Origin: Phocoena phocoena
Taxonomy: Eukaryota; Chordata; Mammalia; Artiodactyla; Phocoenidae
DNA length: 64,000 nt
Reading direction: 5' to 3'
Assembly: GCF_963924675.1 (NCBI RefSeq)
Contig: NC_089238.1
Coordinates: forward strand, 25,835,815 to 25,899,814
Below the pieces are notes generated by a model. It ran no database searches. It was not told where the DNA came from and saw nothing but the letters and a program-made list of their open reading frames with translations. The translations under genes were made by a program, and so were the position numbers. This document shows, one piece after another, positions 31,336-43,086 of this stretch. Each line of letters starts with the position of its first letter. Within the stretch, counting starts at the first letter, position 1.

Positions 31336-32059
31336 AATGGAGCCTAACAAGCTCGTGGGAAGCTCTGCACTCAGTGTGGCAGCCAGCTATGTGCTTCTCT
31401 CAGGGTGATCAGGCTTGATGGGGGTGAGGAGAGGATCTTCAGGGGTTCCCCAGGGAATCCCTCCAGCCTGGGGGTAGTGGTCTGGCTGCCAACACCCTGG
31501 GACTAGCTGAGTGGAGAAGAGGGCTGGCTTGGGGCGGGGTATGTCTCAGCTTCCTGTATAAATATGCCCTTTAAATTTCTCTTTTCCCACAGCTGGGCTT
31601 GGTGCGGTCCAAGCCAGGGACTATTTTAGCTTTTCTAGAGAAAAACCCTGCAGATTTCTGCTTGCCTGGGGAGGGGTACTCAGCTGGGTGGTGGTAGTCA
31701 GGGGTGGGGGAGAGACTGGCACTCTTAATTGCTTCTTAGGTTTTCAACCTACCTTCTTTACTTGAGCTCTGCCTTGCTTCCTGAGATACCCAGCACTTCC
31801 ACTTTCTGAGACTTTGGAGCTTACTCCAGTATAACTGGGATCGAGTCTTTCCCAACTGCCAGTGGGTGATTCAGTTTCTTGTGTCTGCCAAGTCAGTACC
31901 ACTGGTCCATCTGCTTCCCACCTTCCAAATTTGTACTCTTTACTTCCCCTCTCATTCTCTTCATTTTTATGGGCCTTAAAAAATCCTTTCATTGCTGTTT
32001 TAGTGGATGTAAGGAGGCAGCAGGAGTAGATAACGGGTTCAGTCCACCATCTTTTCTGA

Positions 32060-32165
32060 CCATTGTTCCCCCCCAATTTTATCGAGATACAACTGACCTA
32101 CAGCACTATATAAGTTTAAGGTATACAGCCTAATGATTTAATCTGGTGAGTTTTCTAACGTAAAA
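32060..32165 (-). mobile_element. L1 3' UTR fragment
   Basis: TTATCGAGATACAACTGACC and ATATAAGTTTAAGGTATACA resemble the reverse complement of the cetartiodactyl L1 3' UTR. Short and truncated. Confidence 0.5.
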
Positions 32166-33219
32166 TTGGGTTGCCAAGGAGAAGGGTGTAGAAAGAATAT
32201 AACCCAAGCCTTGAGAGTCAATTCTCTCAGGGAGTGGCATGAAGGAGAGGACAGATTTCCAATCCTTCCTACCTTTGGACTGTTTCGTTTTTCTACTGTG
32301 AAGTACACATCCCCTTTCTAATTAAAAATCGATAGCTGCATAGCCCATTCCACAGGTACTCAGAACACCTGTCCATGACAAGTGCTACTCGGGGGAGTGA
32401 GGGCAAGAAGAAAGCTCCTTCTTCCTTAGCGGTAAGTGACAAGGACCATCTGGCTGGGAAGGCTGACGCGGTTTCACGTAGTGACGAGTGAAGAAGTTGT
32501 ACCAGGACTGCAATGACAAAAGCACCAACTTGGCATGCTCTCCTGCTTGGCCTGATAAAGAGAAGGGTTGAGTTTACTGAGATAAGCAAATCATAGCTTG
32601 CATTGTAGTGATTTATTTTAGGTTTTTGAATCTTCTCCCTACACAAGTGAATCAAGGCCCCTGGACTGTTGCCTACCACAGAAATTCATTCAGGCAACAA
32701 ATGCTGACGGTTTTCTAGCGGCAGATGCTGGCCCTCCATGGGGGACTCTTGTCCCTGGGGCAGTTAATGAGGGACTCTTCAGACAAACGTGCTCTGGAGG
32801 TTTTCAACACAGTGGATAATTAAAATCACAAACATACTCGATGTGGACATTTGGAGACCCCTCACCCGGAGAGAGACGTTCAACTTTTAACTGCAGCCCT
32901 TCAGTGTGGATTTGATATCCTATGCAGACTTGTCCACTCCAAAATTACTAAAATATCTTCTTTTATAAGGTTTGTTTTCATACACAAAGATCTGATTCTA
33001 TTGGTTGACTGTTGTTGTTATGAGGTGCTTTCTAATAGTTTTGCCTCAGTGGTAGCCAATTCAACACTATGGATTGAAGGAGCTCTTCCTTCCCTTTCTG
33101 ATTTCAAGTGCCATCTTTGTCATGAACTAAACTCGCTATGGGCTTTTTAATAATGCATATTCGCAGACCTACCCCAGGATCAGAATCTCTGGGAATAGGA
33201 TCCAACCATATTTGGAGAC

Positions 33220-33418
33220 CAGTGCCTCAGAGCCTTGCTACACAGGCTGGCCTGAGGGCCAGCAGCATTGGCATCACCTGGGAGCTGGGTAGAAAGTTAA
33301 ACTCTTGGTGGCCATTGCCAGACCTGCTGCATCAGAAACTCGAAGTGGGGCCCGGCAGGGTGTGTTTTCACCAGGCCTCTGGGCGATTCTCATGCTGGCT
33401 ATAGTTTGAGAATCACTG
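33220..33418 (+). mobile_element. hAT-Charlie MITE (MER5-like)
   Basis: Bounded by CAGTG at the left and CACTG at the right, with inside phrases CATTGGCATCACCTGGGAGC and TGCATCAGAAACTCGAAGTG typical of MER5-type hAT-Charlie elements. Full-length for the family at about 200 bp. Confidence 0.7.
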
Positions 33419-34394
33419 ACTGAGGACTGAGTATGCAAGGAGGTGACTGCCACTGAGGTGACCACAGCATTGATGGGGTGATGGAGCTACCCTGGCAGTT
33501 CACGGCGAACGCTTTTGCAGGCATCATGCTTAACTCACTTTCTCTGGCTCTGCTTTTCTGTTCGCTGTCAAGAGAGTTGGTCACAGAGTTGCATAAAGAT
33601 GACACACACAACAGGGTGGGAAATCATAGCGTAGCATAGCTCCCCGCCCCCGCCCCGCAACATCACGAAGGGCAGAAGGCTTCTAGCGCTCTGCATGGAG
33701 AGGCCAATGGAGGGAGACAGCTGAGAGCAAGCCCCAACTGGGCCATCCCGTGCCCAGGGCTCCACCTCACTCTCCAGGGCTGACCTCACGCAGCAGAACG
33801 CACTGCTGCGGGGCTGAGACACGCACTGTTCTTGAGGCCTTGGGGTTAAACAGGTGGGTTCCCTGACTTCCTGGGTGGTTGAGGAGGAAGGGCTGCAGGA
33901 GGTAGGCAGGCACAGCTCCCAAGTCAGCTCTGCTGAGCATGAGGTGTACCCACCATCTTGCGCACTGCAGGGCTTCCCATTTCCTGTGGGGGGAAGTCCC
34001 AGCAGCTGGGAAGACCCTCCCCTCTGAGCCCTCGGGAAGCAGTAGTGACTGCACCAGGACTCCAGCCTAGAGGGCCAAGGGCCACTGTCTGGACACCCAG
34101 AGGCTGTGGGAGCCCAAGGAGGTGCCTGACCAGTCTCCAGGGAACCAGGGAGGGCTTGCTGCTGAGGACAGACGTTTCAGCTGGGATCTTCCCACCTGCC
34201 ATCCTGGAATGGAAATCAGATGTTCACCTTCCAGCATCCCACCATCTGATTCCTCATAACAGTTCCAAAGTAGGTGGGCTCTGGGCTGGGCTCTAGGCCC
34301 ACTGCAGGGTCAAGGCTGTGACACATCCAGGGTCTCTTCCCCCTGGAGTAAGCTGTGGTACCTTGCTCCAGGATTCCACCACAGGGTCCCAAGT

Positions 34395-34550
34395 AGACCA
34401 GAGTTCATGAACCTGCTTCTCATAGGATCACCTGGGGGCTCGTTAAACTACACATTCCCAGGAATCTTTCCTGTGGGGCTCTGGCCTCTGAGGTTGGACC
34501 TGAGAAATGGGTACAACAGATGCTCACATGATTCCTCTCAGCAAAATGGG
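34395..34550. mobile_element. hAT-Charlie MITE remnant
   Basis: GGATCACCTGGGGGCTCGTT followed by a TCTGAGGTTGGACCTGAGAA segment resembles an eroded MER5/MER20-like element. The ends are not preserved. Confidence 0.35.
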
Positions 34551-35299
34551 AGCCTCGGGATTCCACGGTGGGCATAAGGGCGCTCTGGACAAGCGGGAAG
34601 GGAGAAACTCATGCAGGTGTATGAGTTAAACGCCTCCTCCTCTTGATTACCCCTTCAGTATTCCTCCTTTGTCCCTCCCAGTGGTGACTCAGAGGAGGGA
34701 TTTCTTGTTCTCCCAGCCTGGGTTCCTCGGAAACAGGACAGATTTTTTTGCTGCCAGCTCTGGGGCCTCATCCGGGTTGTAGGCAGTGGTGAGTGGGATC
34801 ACGACGAGGTTCGGCACCTGCTTCCTGAGGACAACTACTTTCTGAAGCGAGCTTGGTCTTCCTGGTGCCCGAGAAGAAGGTCAATAAAGGGCTGAATCTC
34901 GCGGGTGCTGGGGCAGCTCCCGCCTCCGGACCCCTAGGAGTTTAAGGCCTGAGTGAGACAGTAGGTTTCGACTAGTTTCCCTCATCTTGGCAGGAGGGCA
35001 CTAGACCACAGTCCATGGGTCCGTCTAGAAACGGCGTTACTGGTGGGGGTGGGATGGGAATCTGGAGCAGAAACAGCTGAAAGAATTTGCTAGAAAGTGT
35101 TTTCCTCTGGGGTTGGGGCTGCACCTGGCGCGTCCAAACACGTGCGTGGCCTTGAGGAAGAGAATGTGTTTTGAAAAGGTTTTGTTTCCTGCTCACGTTC
35201 CGAGGGTGCCTGGCCGCTCGCTCCCACACCCGCGTGGGAAGGCGGGTGGCGGCTGTGGGATGCTTGTGCGTTTTCCGCGTTTCTGGTGAAAACCGAGCA

Positions 35300-35479
35300 G
35301 GGTGGCGGCACGCGGCGTCCGAATGGGGGCTGGGGCGTTGGGGCCACCCTCCCTCCCGGCCGCGGGGCCCGGGGCCCGGAGCTCCGGGCTGGGCCGGGCG
35401 GCCAGCGGGGGGCGCCTGCGGCCTCTCCGCCGCCCCCGCCCGCACAGCCCGAGCCCGCCCGCGGCGGCGCGCCCACTCG

Positions 35480-35513
<34 letters not shown>

Positions 35514-35582
35514 GTGACGGCCGGCTCAGGAGCGGGGCGGCGGCGGCGGCGGCGGGGGCGGCGGCGACGACGGCGGCGGCAG
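35300..35582 (+). other. Putative untranslated first exon (ADCY7?)
   Basis: GCGGCGGCAG|GTGAGC at 35582/35583 is a consensus splice donor at the end of the GGC-rich part of the CpG island. The start is unknown and 35300 is a guess. ADCY7 encodes a membrane adenylyl cyclase whose coding start I did not find anywhere in the window, so this would be a 5' UTR exon joined to exons beyond 64 kb. Long open frames cross the region on both strands but are a composition effect. Confidence 0.45.
35480..35580 (+). repeat. Two GGC triplet clusters
   Basis: Ten perfect GGC units at 35480-35509, followed by GGT GGT GAC, then a second interrupted GGC cluster at about 35534-35580 with GGGGGC and GACGAC interruptions. 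Both sit inside the putative first exon. Confidence 0.9.
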
Positions 35583-36746
35583 GTGAGCGCGGTCCGGACG
35601 GCCCTGACGGGGAAAGGCGCGGCGGGCGGGCCGGACCGAGGGGGCGCGCGCCGCGACTCGGGGCCTGGGGACGCGCCCGCCGGCCAGGTCCTTGGACCCC
35701 CGCGTGGCAGGGAGTCGGCGTGGGGGGCGTCTGCGGCTTCTTCGTTGCTCGCCCGCCAGGCAGCACCCGAGCGGAGGGGGGGGGCGTGGGCGGCTGCAGC
35801 CGGGTCCCTCGCTCGGCCTGCCTTCCCGGGCCTCGGGAGCCGGGGAGAGGCGCGGGGTCGGCCGACTGCCCCCTTCCCCCGCCCCGCGGAACCCTTCCTG
35901 CCCCGTTTCCCGGCCTTGCGCTTTCTCTGGCCCAAGCTTGGGGTGGGTCTTCTCAGATGCCGCCTCGCTCAGGCATTGCGGGGAGACGTTTCCCACATAG
36001 GACCTCAGCGCAGGAACTGGGGCCCAACCCCACTTTCCGGATGACAAGACTGAGACCTCACTGAGGGACGTGGCTCTGCGTCCCCCCTGGGTCTGGCACG
36101 CTCCGACCACTCTGTTGGAACGCCCATTGGCTTATGATGGTAAAAAGAGGGGCTGGTTTTTCAGGTTTCTCAGGCTCAGGCAAGGCAGGGGCCCCAGGAG
36201 GGTCAATATGGTCTGTTTAAAGTAAAAAATAACTCAAAGGGAGAAGGCTCAGGTAAGGGCAAGACTACGGCCTGGGGTTGGAAGCAGTCCAGTCACAGCC
36301 ACAGTGAGCAGGACGCCTCACCAGTTAAGGGGGGCGGTGTGTAGATGGGAGAGCTGGTGAGGCATTTGCTCTGGCTTGCGTCCCCACTGGGACACTCCCG
36401 AAACCTACCCTTTTACGCGAACGGCATGGTAACCATCCCTGGTTGGGGGTGAGATGATGGAGCCTTTCTCAGTGTGGGCTGGAGTTGTTCTCTCTCCTGG
36501 TGTGTATCTCGGGTCCCCTTCCTCAAAGGCGAAGAATTCATGTTCTTTCTGAGTCCCAGAGCCAGAGCTGGAAAATGAGAGTTTGGGCCCTTTCACTAGA
36601 AGTGGAGCCTTTAAGGTGAGGACCACTGGTGCCCTTGGTGGTTAGGCTGTACCTGGAATGGCCAGATCTGGACTGGCCTTAGGTTCAGGGCCCTCATTGC
36701 TTGCTGAAGCCTCCTCAGACCTGGTCCAGGATGATGGTCAACAGAA

Positions 36747-36777
36747 GCATGAATGAATGAATGAACGAACGAATGAC
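36747..36777 (+). repeat. (GAAT)n / (GAAC)n microsatellite
   Basis: Consecutive ATGA and ACGA tetramers (ATGAATGAATGAATGAACGA), about seven units. Possibly the tail of an old L2. Confidence 0.85.
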
Positions 36778-39059
36778 CAACAGGACTGCAATGGTCTCAG
36801 GGCGTGAGGCTGAGGGCACTTGGCAGGCTGGGGCTTTGGGCTCAGAGATGAGGGCCCCTGGCCTTCAATCAATCACCACTCTCACACGTGGGCAGGTGCC
36901 CTCCTAGGAGAGGTGAGCGTGTCCCGCTGTGGACCTGGAGCTATAGGGGCAGATCCCCAGTGTAGTGAGGAAGCCCCACAGGGGTGGCCAGCTGGGTCTG
37001 GGGCATGGAGTTGGGTCCACAGGGTGACCTTTGGAGCTGCCTCCCCCAGTGCTGAATGTTTGGGATCCTCAGAGGCTGGGTCTTCTTCCTCAGCCCTTGA
37101 TGCCCTTGGGCTTTTGAGAGCCGTTGCTTGCTCTTGGGCCTTTTATGGAGGAAGGCTGAAAGAGGTGGGGGAGTTCCAATTTCTGAGGCCAGATGGCTTA
37201 CAAAGCCATGGCATGTCCCTTGTACCGTTTGATCCTGTTAGGAACAGAATGACGAGCACCATTTATGGGTGGGAAAGCTGAAGTCCTTGAAGGTCTTGTA
37301 GCAAGTTAGGCCTGGAGTGGGGACTAGGGCCTGGCCTTCTGGTCTTCCCCTCCTGTTTTGGCCTGGTTCTGGTGGAGTCTGACTAAGTACCCATTGGGAG
37401 CCTGATCCCATCCCAGCAGGCAGTCTTAAGTGAGCCCATTAAATCCCCCGCAAGGGTAGAGCACATTGCCTGCCCACCTACCTGCCCACCTCTCTTCCTC
37501 CTGTTCCTACTGCTTACCAGGAGATGCTCTGGACTTTGCTGCTGACCTCACCTCTTGGATCCCCTTCCTCTGCAGCTGGGCTCAAAGGGACTGCTAATGG
37601 GGGGATAACGGCTTATATTGCCTCTGTGGCTAACTCCAGCAAGGGAGCTTCGACTGGCCTGCCCTCGTAGGAGGCAGAAAAGCGAGTTAGGCGTGGTCCC
37701 TGCCCCCTGCCAATAGGGGCGACAGAGTGGTTGCACCTTGACCCCAAACACCTCTGTAGAGAGAGGCTCACAGAGTAGGCAGGCTGGTCTGTGCACTAGA
37801 TGGATGGACGGAGGGGTCTTCATTGTGATATCTTTGGGAGAGTTTGTCGATAGGTCATTTTCTTATTTCTTCATGCCTTCTGTATTTTCAAAATTGTCTA
37901 CAATGAAGAAGAAAAGCAAAACTATTCCGTTTTTTGTTTGTTCTGGAAAATTTTCAAGAGCTGTTCTGCTTCTGAAACTTGGAATTGGGTTTGCAGGTGA
38001 GGTCGGTAAACTTCCGAATTTAATAGGGCATCCAAAGGGAAGGTCCCAGGATTTTGAGATATTTCAGCACAAATTAGTCTACAGAATGGCCTGGAGCTCA
38101 GGCAGAAGTTGCAAACTTCTTGTTGACAGTGTTGCCTCTCCCACTGCGAGTCTGCTGGTATTTGTGGCTCACAACCAGCTGTTGGAGAGCTATCTGATGG
38201 GGCCTAGCTGGTGGGTGGGCAAGAGCTAGAGGTGATGGAGGCAAGGTTGGTGGCAGCTTCCAGGCCCTGAGCCATACCCATCTGGGAACCAAAGAGAGTG
38301 GTTTTTTAAGCTGATGCTGCCCGACCTAGGTTGGAATTGGGGGTAGGGACTTTGGCCAGAGAAGAGTGGACAAGTCCACATCCACGTGGGTCCTCCCTGA
38401 GGAAGCTGAGTTTGTGGGATCAGCCCACAGCCTCCTGGTCCTCTTTGCACGCAACACAGGCTGCGTGATGCCCTGGAGTCCTGAGTCCTTGCTGCGAGAG
38501 CTCCGCTCCCACCTCCAGCCCTTCCTCTTGCTATTCCTTCTTCCTATAAACCCTCCTCTCCAGTGCAACTCTGTCATGTGTCTTAGGATGTGCTCAGCCC
38601 CCTCTTGGACAACTGACCTCAGGGGTCCCCTTCAGTCTGGTGCTCTGTGGGTCAGGAACATGGCCTGAGGGCCCTTTTGACTTCAGGCTCTGTCCCTGGG
38701 GTATTTGCCTTGCTCTGATTTTGGCACATGGGCATTTGTACCTGGACTGTCACTTTAAGAGGGGGGAAAAAGCAAGGTAGGAGCTGTGGGCCCCTCCAGC
38801 TCTCCACCGCCCAGCTTGTATAGAGGGAGCTAAACGGGGCCCCACAGGGTGGGGTGGTGGGCCTTGGGCCAGGGCCATTGCCAAGTATGGGGAGCTGGCA
38901 GCAGGAGGTCCAGCCAGTGTGTGCACAGGAGGCCACCCCTTCAGTTAATGACCACCTGCTGAGTGAGGTGGCTGTGATCAGCCATCCACCTGTTTGCAGA
39001 GGGAACCACTGTTTTCAGTTATTAACAACAAAGGCTACTATTTGCAAGCTTTTATGCCT

Positions 39060-39240
39060 GGAGGACAAGAACACAGGCTCTGGAGGGAACCTCTTGGTCT
39101 TGAGTCCAAGCTCAACATTTCCTAGCTGTGTGACTTTGGGCAGGGGCTTCAACCTCTCTGAGCTTCAGTTTCTTATCTATAAAATGGAGACAGAATAAGA
39201 CTGCTTATCTCAAAAGCCAGGAACAGTTCCAGATTAAAAG
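39060..39240 (+). mobile_element. MIR SINE
   Basis: CCTAGCTGTGTGACTTTGGG followed by CAACCTCTCTGAGCTTCAG and ATCTATAAAATGGAGAC is the conserved MIR core in forward orientation. Confidence 0.8.
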
Positions 39241-39620
39241 AGACCAAAGTGACGTGACAACCAAATGCAGTTATGTGAACCTGGGCTGAAAAGAATTACA
39301 TAAAGGACATTATTAGGACAGCTGATGAAACTGGATATGGACTATAGATTAAAGTAGTGTGTCAATATTAAATGACCTGATAACTATATTGGTCCTTGTT
39401 CTTAAGAAACGTGCACTGAAGTATTTAGGGGTAGAGGCTCACGGTATAAGCAAACCACTCTCAAATATTAAAGAGAAACATATGTATAGACAGATAATAA
39501 AGAAAGTGAGACAAAATGGTACAAATAGGCAAATATGAATTAAAGTATAGGAGAGTTCTTTGTAGTTTTCATCTAACTTTTCTGAAAGTTTGAAAGTGTT
39601 TCCAAATGCACAGTTCAAAA
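39240..39620 (+). mobile_element. Ancient repeat 3' end, class uncertain
   Basis: GACAACCAAATGCAGTTATG, AGGACATTATTAGGACAGC and TTTTCATCTAACTTTTCTGA follow the order of a common ancient mammalian repeat tail that I cannot name with certainty. Confidence 0.35.
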
Positions 39621-39784
39621 AAATGCCTAACAGTATGAATGAAATGACATTAACTGATGTTACAGAGCAGTGCCTTGCACTCCCTGAGCATTAGCTGTTA
39701 TTGTTAGTGTTGCTTTTTGTTCTCATTAATATGGACAAAGTATACATCTTTGTCTTTGTCTTACTTCATTGTCACAATACCCTG

Positions 39785-39880
39785 TGTTATTTTTCCACTT
39801 TACAGATGACAGTTGAAGCCCAAAGAGGTTAAGTGTTTTGCTCAGGGCCACACAGCAGTGAGTCCAGAGCACTGATAGGA
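39785..39880 (-). mobile_element. MIR SINE fragment
   Basis: CACTTTACAGATGACAGTTG, CCCAAAGAGGTTAAGTG and GCTCAGGGCCACACAGCAG are the reverse complement of the MIR core. Confidence 0.7.
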
Positions 39881-39959
39881 GAACTGCTTAAAATTTATTT
39901 TGGATTCATTGCCAGCATCTGTAACCATGAGATTTTATGTAAAAAAAGCCCAGTTTCTT

Positions 39960-40240
39960 TTTTTTCAGTTACATATATGTAATGTATATATATTGTTATA
40001 TATATGTAATTATATATATATGATTTTTAAAAATACATATTTTTCAGATTATTTTCATTATAGATGATTATAAAGTATTGAATATAGTTCCCTGTGCTAT
40101 GCAGTAGATCCTCGTTGTTTATTTTATGTGCAGTAGTGTGTATCTGTTAGTCGCATACCCCTAGTTTATCCACCACCCTTTCCTCTTTGGTAACCCTGAG
40201 TTTGTTTTCTATGTCTGTGAGTCTGTTTCTGTAAAAACCC
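39960..40240 (-). mobile_element. Cetartiodactyl L1 3' UTR with AT microsatellite
   Basis: AGTTCCCTGTGCTATGCAG, TCCTCGTTGTTTATTTTATG and TATGTCTGTGAGTCTGTTTC are the reverse complement of the young cetartiodactyl L1 3' UTR. An imperfect (TA)n tract of about 55 bp at 39971-40024 lies at its edge. Confidence 0.7.
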
Positions 40241-41254
40241 AGATTTCTGATTTCCTTTGATAACTCAGAAGGCTTGCAACACTGGCCACATTCCTTTGTG
40301 GCAGCTACTGGCTGAAGCTCGGCGGCAGCCTCTCTTTACACGGAGCTTGGGCCTCCAGTTTACCCTAGTCCCCAGCCAGCCAGCCGGCCAGCCGGCATCA
40401 CTGGTTGATGTCCCGTCTGATCTCCGGGGGCTCTGAGTTTGCGCCTCTGGGAGAGTGCCATTGTACACCTGATCCCAGGGCGCCAGGCCAAGGCTTGGGT
40501 GCTTCCCTTCCCTCCTGATGCCCCACCTTGGGTTCTCCCCTCCTCCCACCTGCTCCTCCAGCCAGAGGGGGCAGCATCGCACGTCCTTTGTTCAACCTGC
40601 ACTTGAGCGCCTACCAGCTGTATGGAGAGGGGCTGGGGGGCTGCAGCCGCTTTGATGAGGAGGTGCTGGAAGTTTTGTGCCTCCAGCCTGGTGTGTCCTA
40701 CGACGTTCCTCGTCTTCCCTCGGTCCTGCCCGTGGCCCTAAGCAGTGCGCCTGGCTCTTCAGAAAGGGTACAAGGTGGTTTGCTGATACCCCATGAGGAG
40801 GGTGTAGGAGGAGCTCACAGAAGGGCCCCCAGGCTGCAGTCTTCATCTTGGTTTGGTATATGTAGATGGGTGGTTATTTCTTTTCTCTGAGTTTCTGGTT
40901 CTTTCTCTGTAAATCGGGGCTATACCGCCTTCCTGGAGGGTGGTCAGAGGGCTGGAGGGGCTAGCCTGTCAGCCTCGAGCAGCTGGAGATCTGGGGGTGT
41001 GGTCGTAGGGATTGTTTCATTCCACGTTTGGCCTCTGATGCCCCTGGTTCTCCACCACGCTGGGTGTAGAGTCACCAGGTGCCCAAGAGGCAGAGGAATG
41101 AGCAAAGGCTGGAAATGAGGGCACCAGTCCATGGGCAGTGGGGGAGGGGAGGCTAGGCAGGTGGTGTTTATGTGGCCTTGTGGGTGTGCCTTACTGTACC
41201 CATCTCACAGAGGAGGGAACAGCCTCTGTGAGGAGGTGGGAAGAGCTCACTTGG

Positions 41255-41335
41255 TGGATTTGGTGTCTGACAGATGGGGAAGCTGAGGCTCAGAGAGGCC
41301 GTGTGGCCTTGAGAAGTCCCACAGCCAGGCAGTTT
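41255..41335 (-). mobile_element. MIR fragment
   Basis: CAGATGGGGAAGCTGAGGCT and CAGAGAGGCCGTGTGGCCTT correspond to the inverse MIR core. Confidence 0.55.
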
Positions 41336-41384
41336 CTGCCTCCTGGGCCAAGACTGAGCAGCATTCCTGGGGAGGAGGAGAAGG

Positions 41385-42060
41385 TCAGCTCATTTTTTAT
41401 TTTCAAATGGCTTGAATTTTGTGTTAATTACCCAAATAATTCACACTTATTACTAAAAAAGCATAAAACCTAAGCAGTAAAGTGGGGATGGGCTTCCCTG
41501 GTGGCGCAGTGCTTGGGAGTCCGCCTGCCGATGCAGGGGACACGGGTTCGTGCCCCGGTCCGGGAAGATCCCACATGCCGCGGAGCGGCTAGGCCCGTGA
41601 GCCATGACCTCTGAGCCTGCGCGTCTGGAGCCTGCGCTCCGCAACGGGAGAGGCCACAACAGTGAGAGGCCCGCGTACTGCAAAAAAAAAAAAAAAAGTG
41701 GGGAGAAAAGCCAGAATCTGTACCCATTAATGTAACCTATTAGTGTATTGGTGTATGTCTTTCCAGACGATTTCTTGTTTTGGGGTTGTTTTTTTTTTCA
41801 ACATGTGACAAGAAAAAAAAAAAAGCATTACAACATTTCTTCCTGTGTCTGTCCTGCTTGCCCCCAGGCTTTGGGAGTGGGGTTGCTGGAGTTCTCAGAC
41901 ACATATCAGGCTCTCTCCAACGTTTGGTATACTAGGAACCCTGGTTGATTTTCTCTGTACCCTATTGCTGGACATTTAGGGTTTTTTCCAGTATTTTTGC
42001 AGTTAGCTCACTGCGCTAAGTAGCCCGTAAGTTAAGTCTTTGTACACACTGGGGATTATT
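41385..42060 (-). mobile_element. Old L1 split by a SINE
   Basis: L1-like AT-rich sequence lies on both sides of the SINE at 41490-41697, for example CAAATAATTCACACTTATTA and, beyond the SINE, GGTGTATGTCTTTCCAGACG. Confidence 0.4.
41490..41697 (+). mobile_element. Cetacean CHR SINE, young
   Basis: GGGCTTCCCTGGTGGCGCAG head, GGTTCGTGCCCCGGTCCGGG B box, GTACTGC plus A15 tail, flanked by AAAGTGGGGA at 41479 and about 41695. CpGs are nearly all retained. Confidence 0.95.
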
Positions 42061-42782
42061 TTCTGTAGGGTTTGTGGCACTGCAGACTGGATGCAGGTTT
42101 GTGGTTGGGCCGTGTCTGCAGGCGTGGAGGTCCTGGGCGCCCCACTCCCCCGGTAAACTGCTTTGCGGTCAGAGGATGCGACGGAGAGGGGCTCCCACCG
42201 GAGGGCTTTGCCAGAAGAGGGGTTAAGATGCCGCCGTCCAGGCTGGTACTGGAAGCCTTTAAGCTCCTGTGCGGGAGTTGGGTGGAGGTGGAGGCAAAGG
42301 AGAGGTGGCCGCTGCTCCAGGCTAGTACATGACGGTGGAGCCTGCAGCCCTGCAGCCTCCGGTGCTTCCGCAGAGGGGCCTGGGGGTGTCTCTGCCCTGC
42401 TCAGGGTTCAGGCTGAGAGTGCATCCACCCCTCCCAGTCGGGAGCAGGGCTGAGGCTGATTCTGTGTTACTGGCTCTGAGACTCCCTCGGGGCAGGGTGG
42501 GGGGCATTCCTCATCTGTAGGAAGGGGCTGAACATGTCGCCTTCACCAAGTGAGACTCAAATGAGACAACAGATGCCAGAGCTCTTACAGTGACAGTGTT
42601 TCAACATTCCATTATGGAAAAATTAAACACCCACAAAGGAAGACAGAATAGCATGTCCACCCCCACATACTCATCCCCTAGATGCCACGGTTTCCAGCTC
42701 TTGGCTAACCTGGAGTCATCTCTCCTCCCACACACTTCCCTCCTTCAGACCTCATATCACTTCATCTGTGAAAATTGTAGTA

Positions 42783-43086
42783 CAGGCATACGTCGTTTTA
42801 TTGTGCTTTGCAGGTATCGTGTTTCTTTTTTATTATAAATTGGAGGCTTGTGGCCACCTTGCTTTGTCAGATGATCTTTAGCATTTTTTAGCAATAAAGT
42901 CTTTTAAAATTAAGATATGTACATTGTTTAGACATAATGGTATTGCACACTTAATAGACTACAGTACAGTGTCAACATAACATTTATATGCATTTGGAAA
43001 CCGAAAAAAATTCGTGTGACTCACTTTATTGCAATATTTGCTTTATTGCAGTGATCTGGAACCGAACCTGCAATACCGAGGAACTA
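42783..43086 (+). mobile_element. Tigger1-like internal-deletion transposon
   Basis: Begins CAGGCATACGTCGTTTTATT and ends TTTATTGCAGTGATCTGGAA, CCGAACCTGCAATACCGAGG, matching both ends of the TcMar-Tigger family Tigger1. About 300 bp remain of a 2.4-kb parent, so the transposase region is deleted. The right-most bases of the inverted repeat are eroded. Confidence 0.75.

Larger units (their letters stand above)
25721..35200. other. Intergenic region
   Basis: No coding exon recognised. It contains L1 pieces, two SINEs, a putative LTR and hAT fossils (entered separately). Stretches 27.33-27.80, 29.43-30.60 and 34.55-35.20 kb show nothing I can identify. Confidence 0.65.
35200..36000 (+). promoter_or_regulatory. 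CpG island promoter, probably of ADCY7
   Basis: A sharply delimited block of very high G+C with dense CpG, several GGGGCGG Sp1-type boxes and GGC triplet runs, and no TATA box that I can see. It is the only CpG island in the window outside SINE bodies. Position about 9.5 kb beyond the TENT4B end and the + strand splice donor at 35583 fit the upstream promoter of ADCY7, the next gene in mammals by remembered synteny. A bidirectional promoter cannot be excluded. Confidence 0.6.

Noticed and set aside
34972..36110. Long open frames (up to 297 codons) on both strands in the CpG island
   Set aside because: They overlap in several frames, are Pro/Arg/Gly/Ala-rich by composition, match no protein family, and run straight through the splice donor at 35583.
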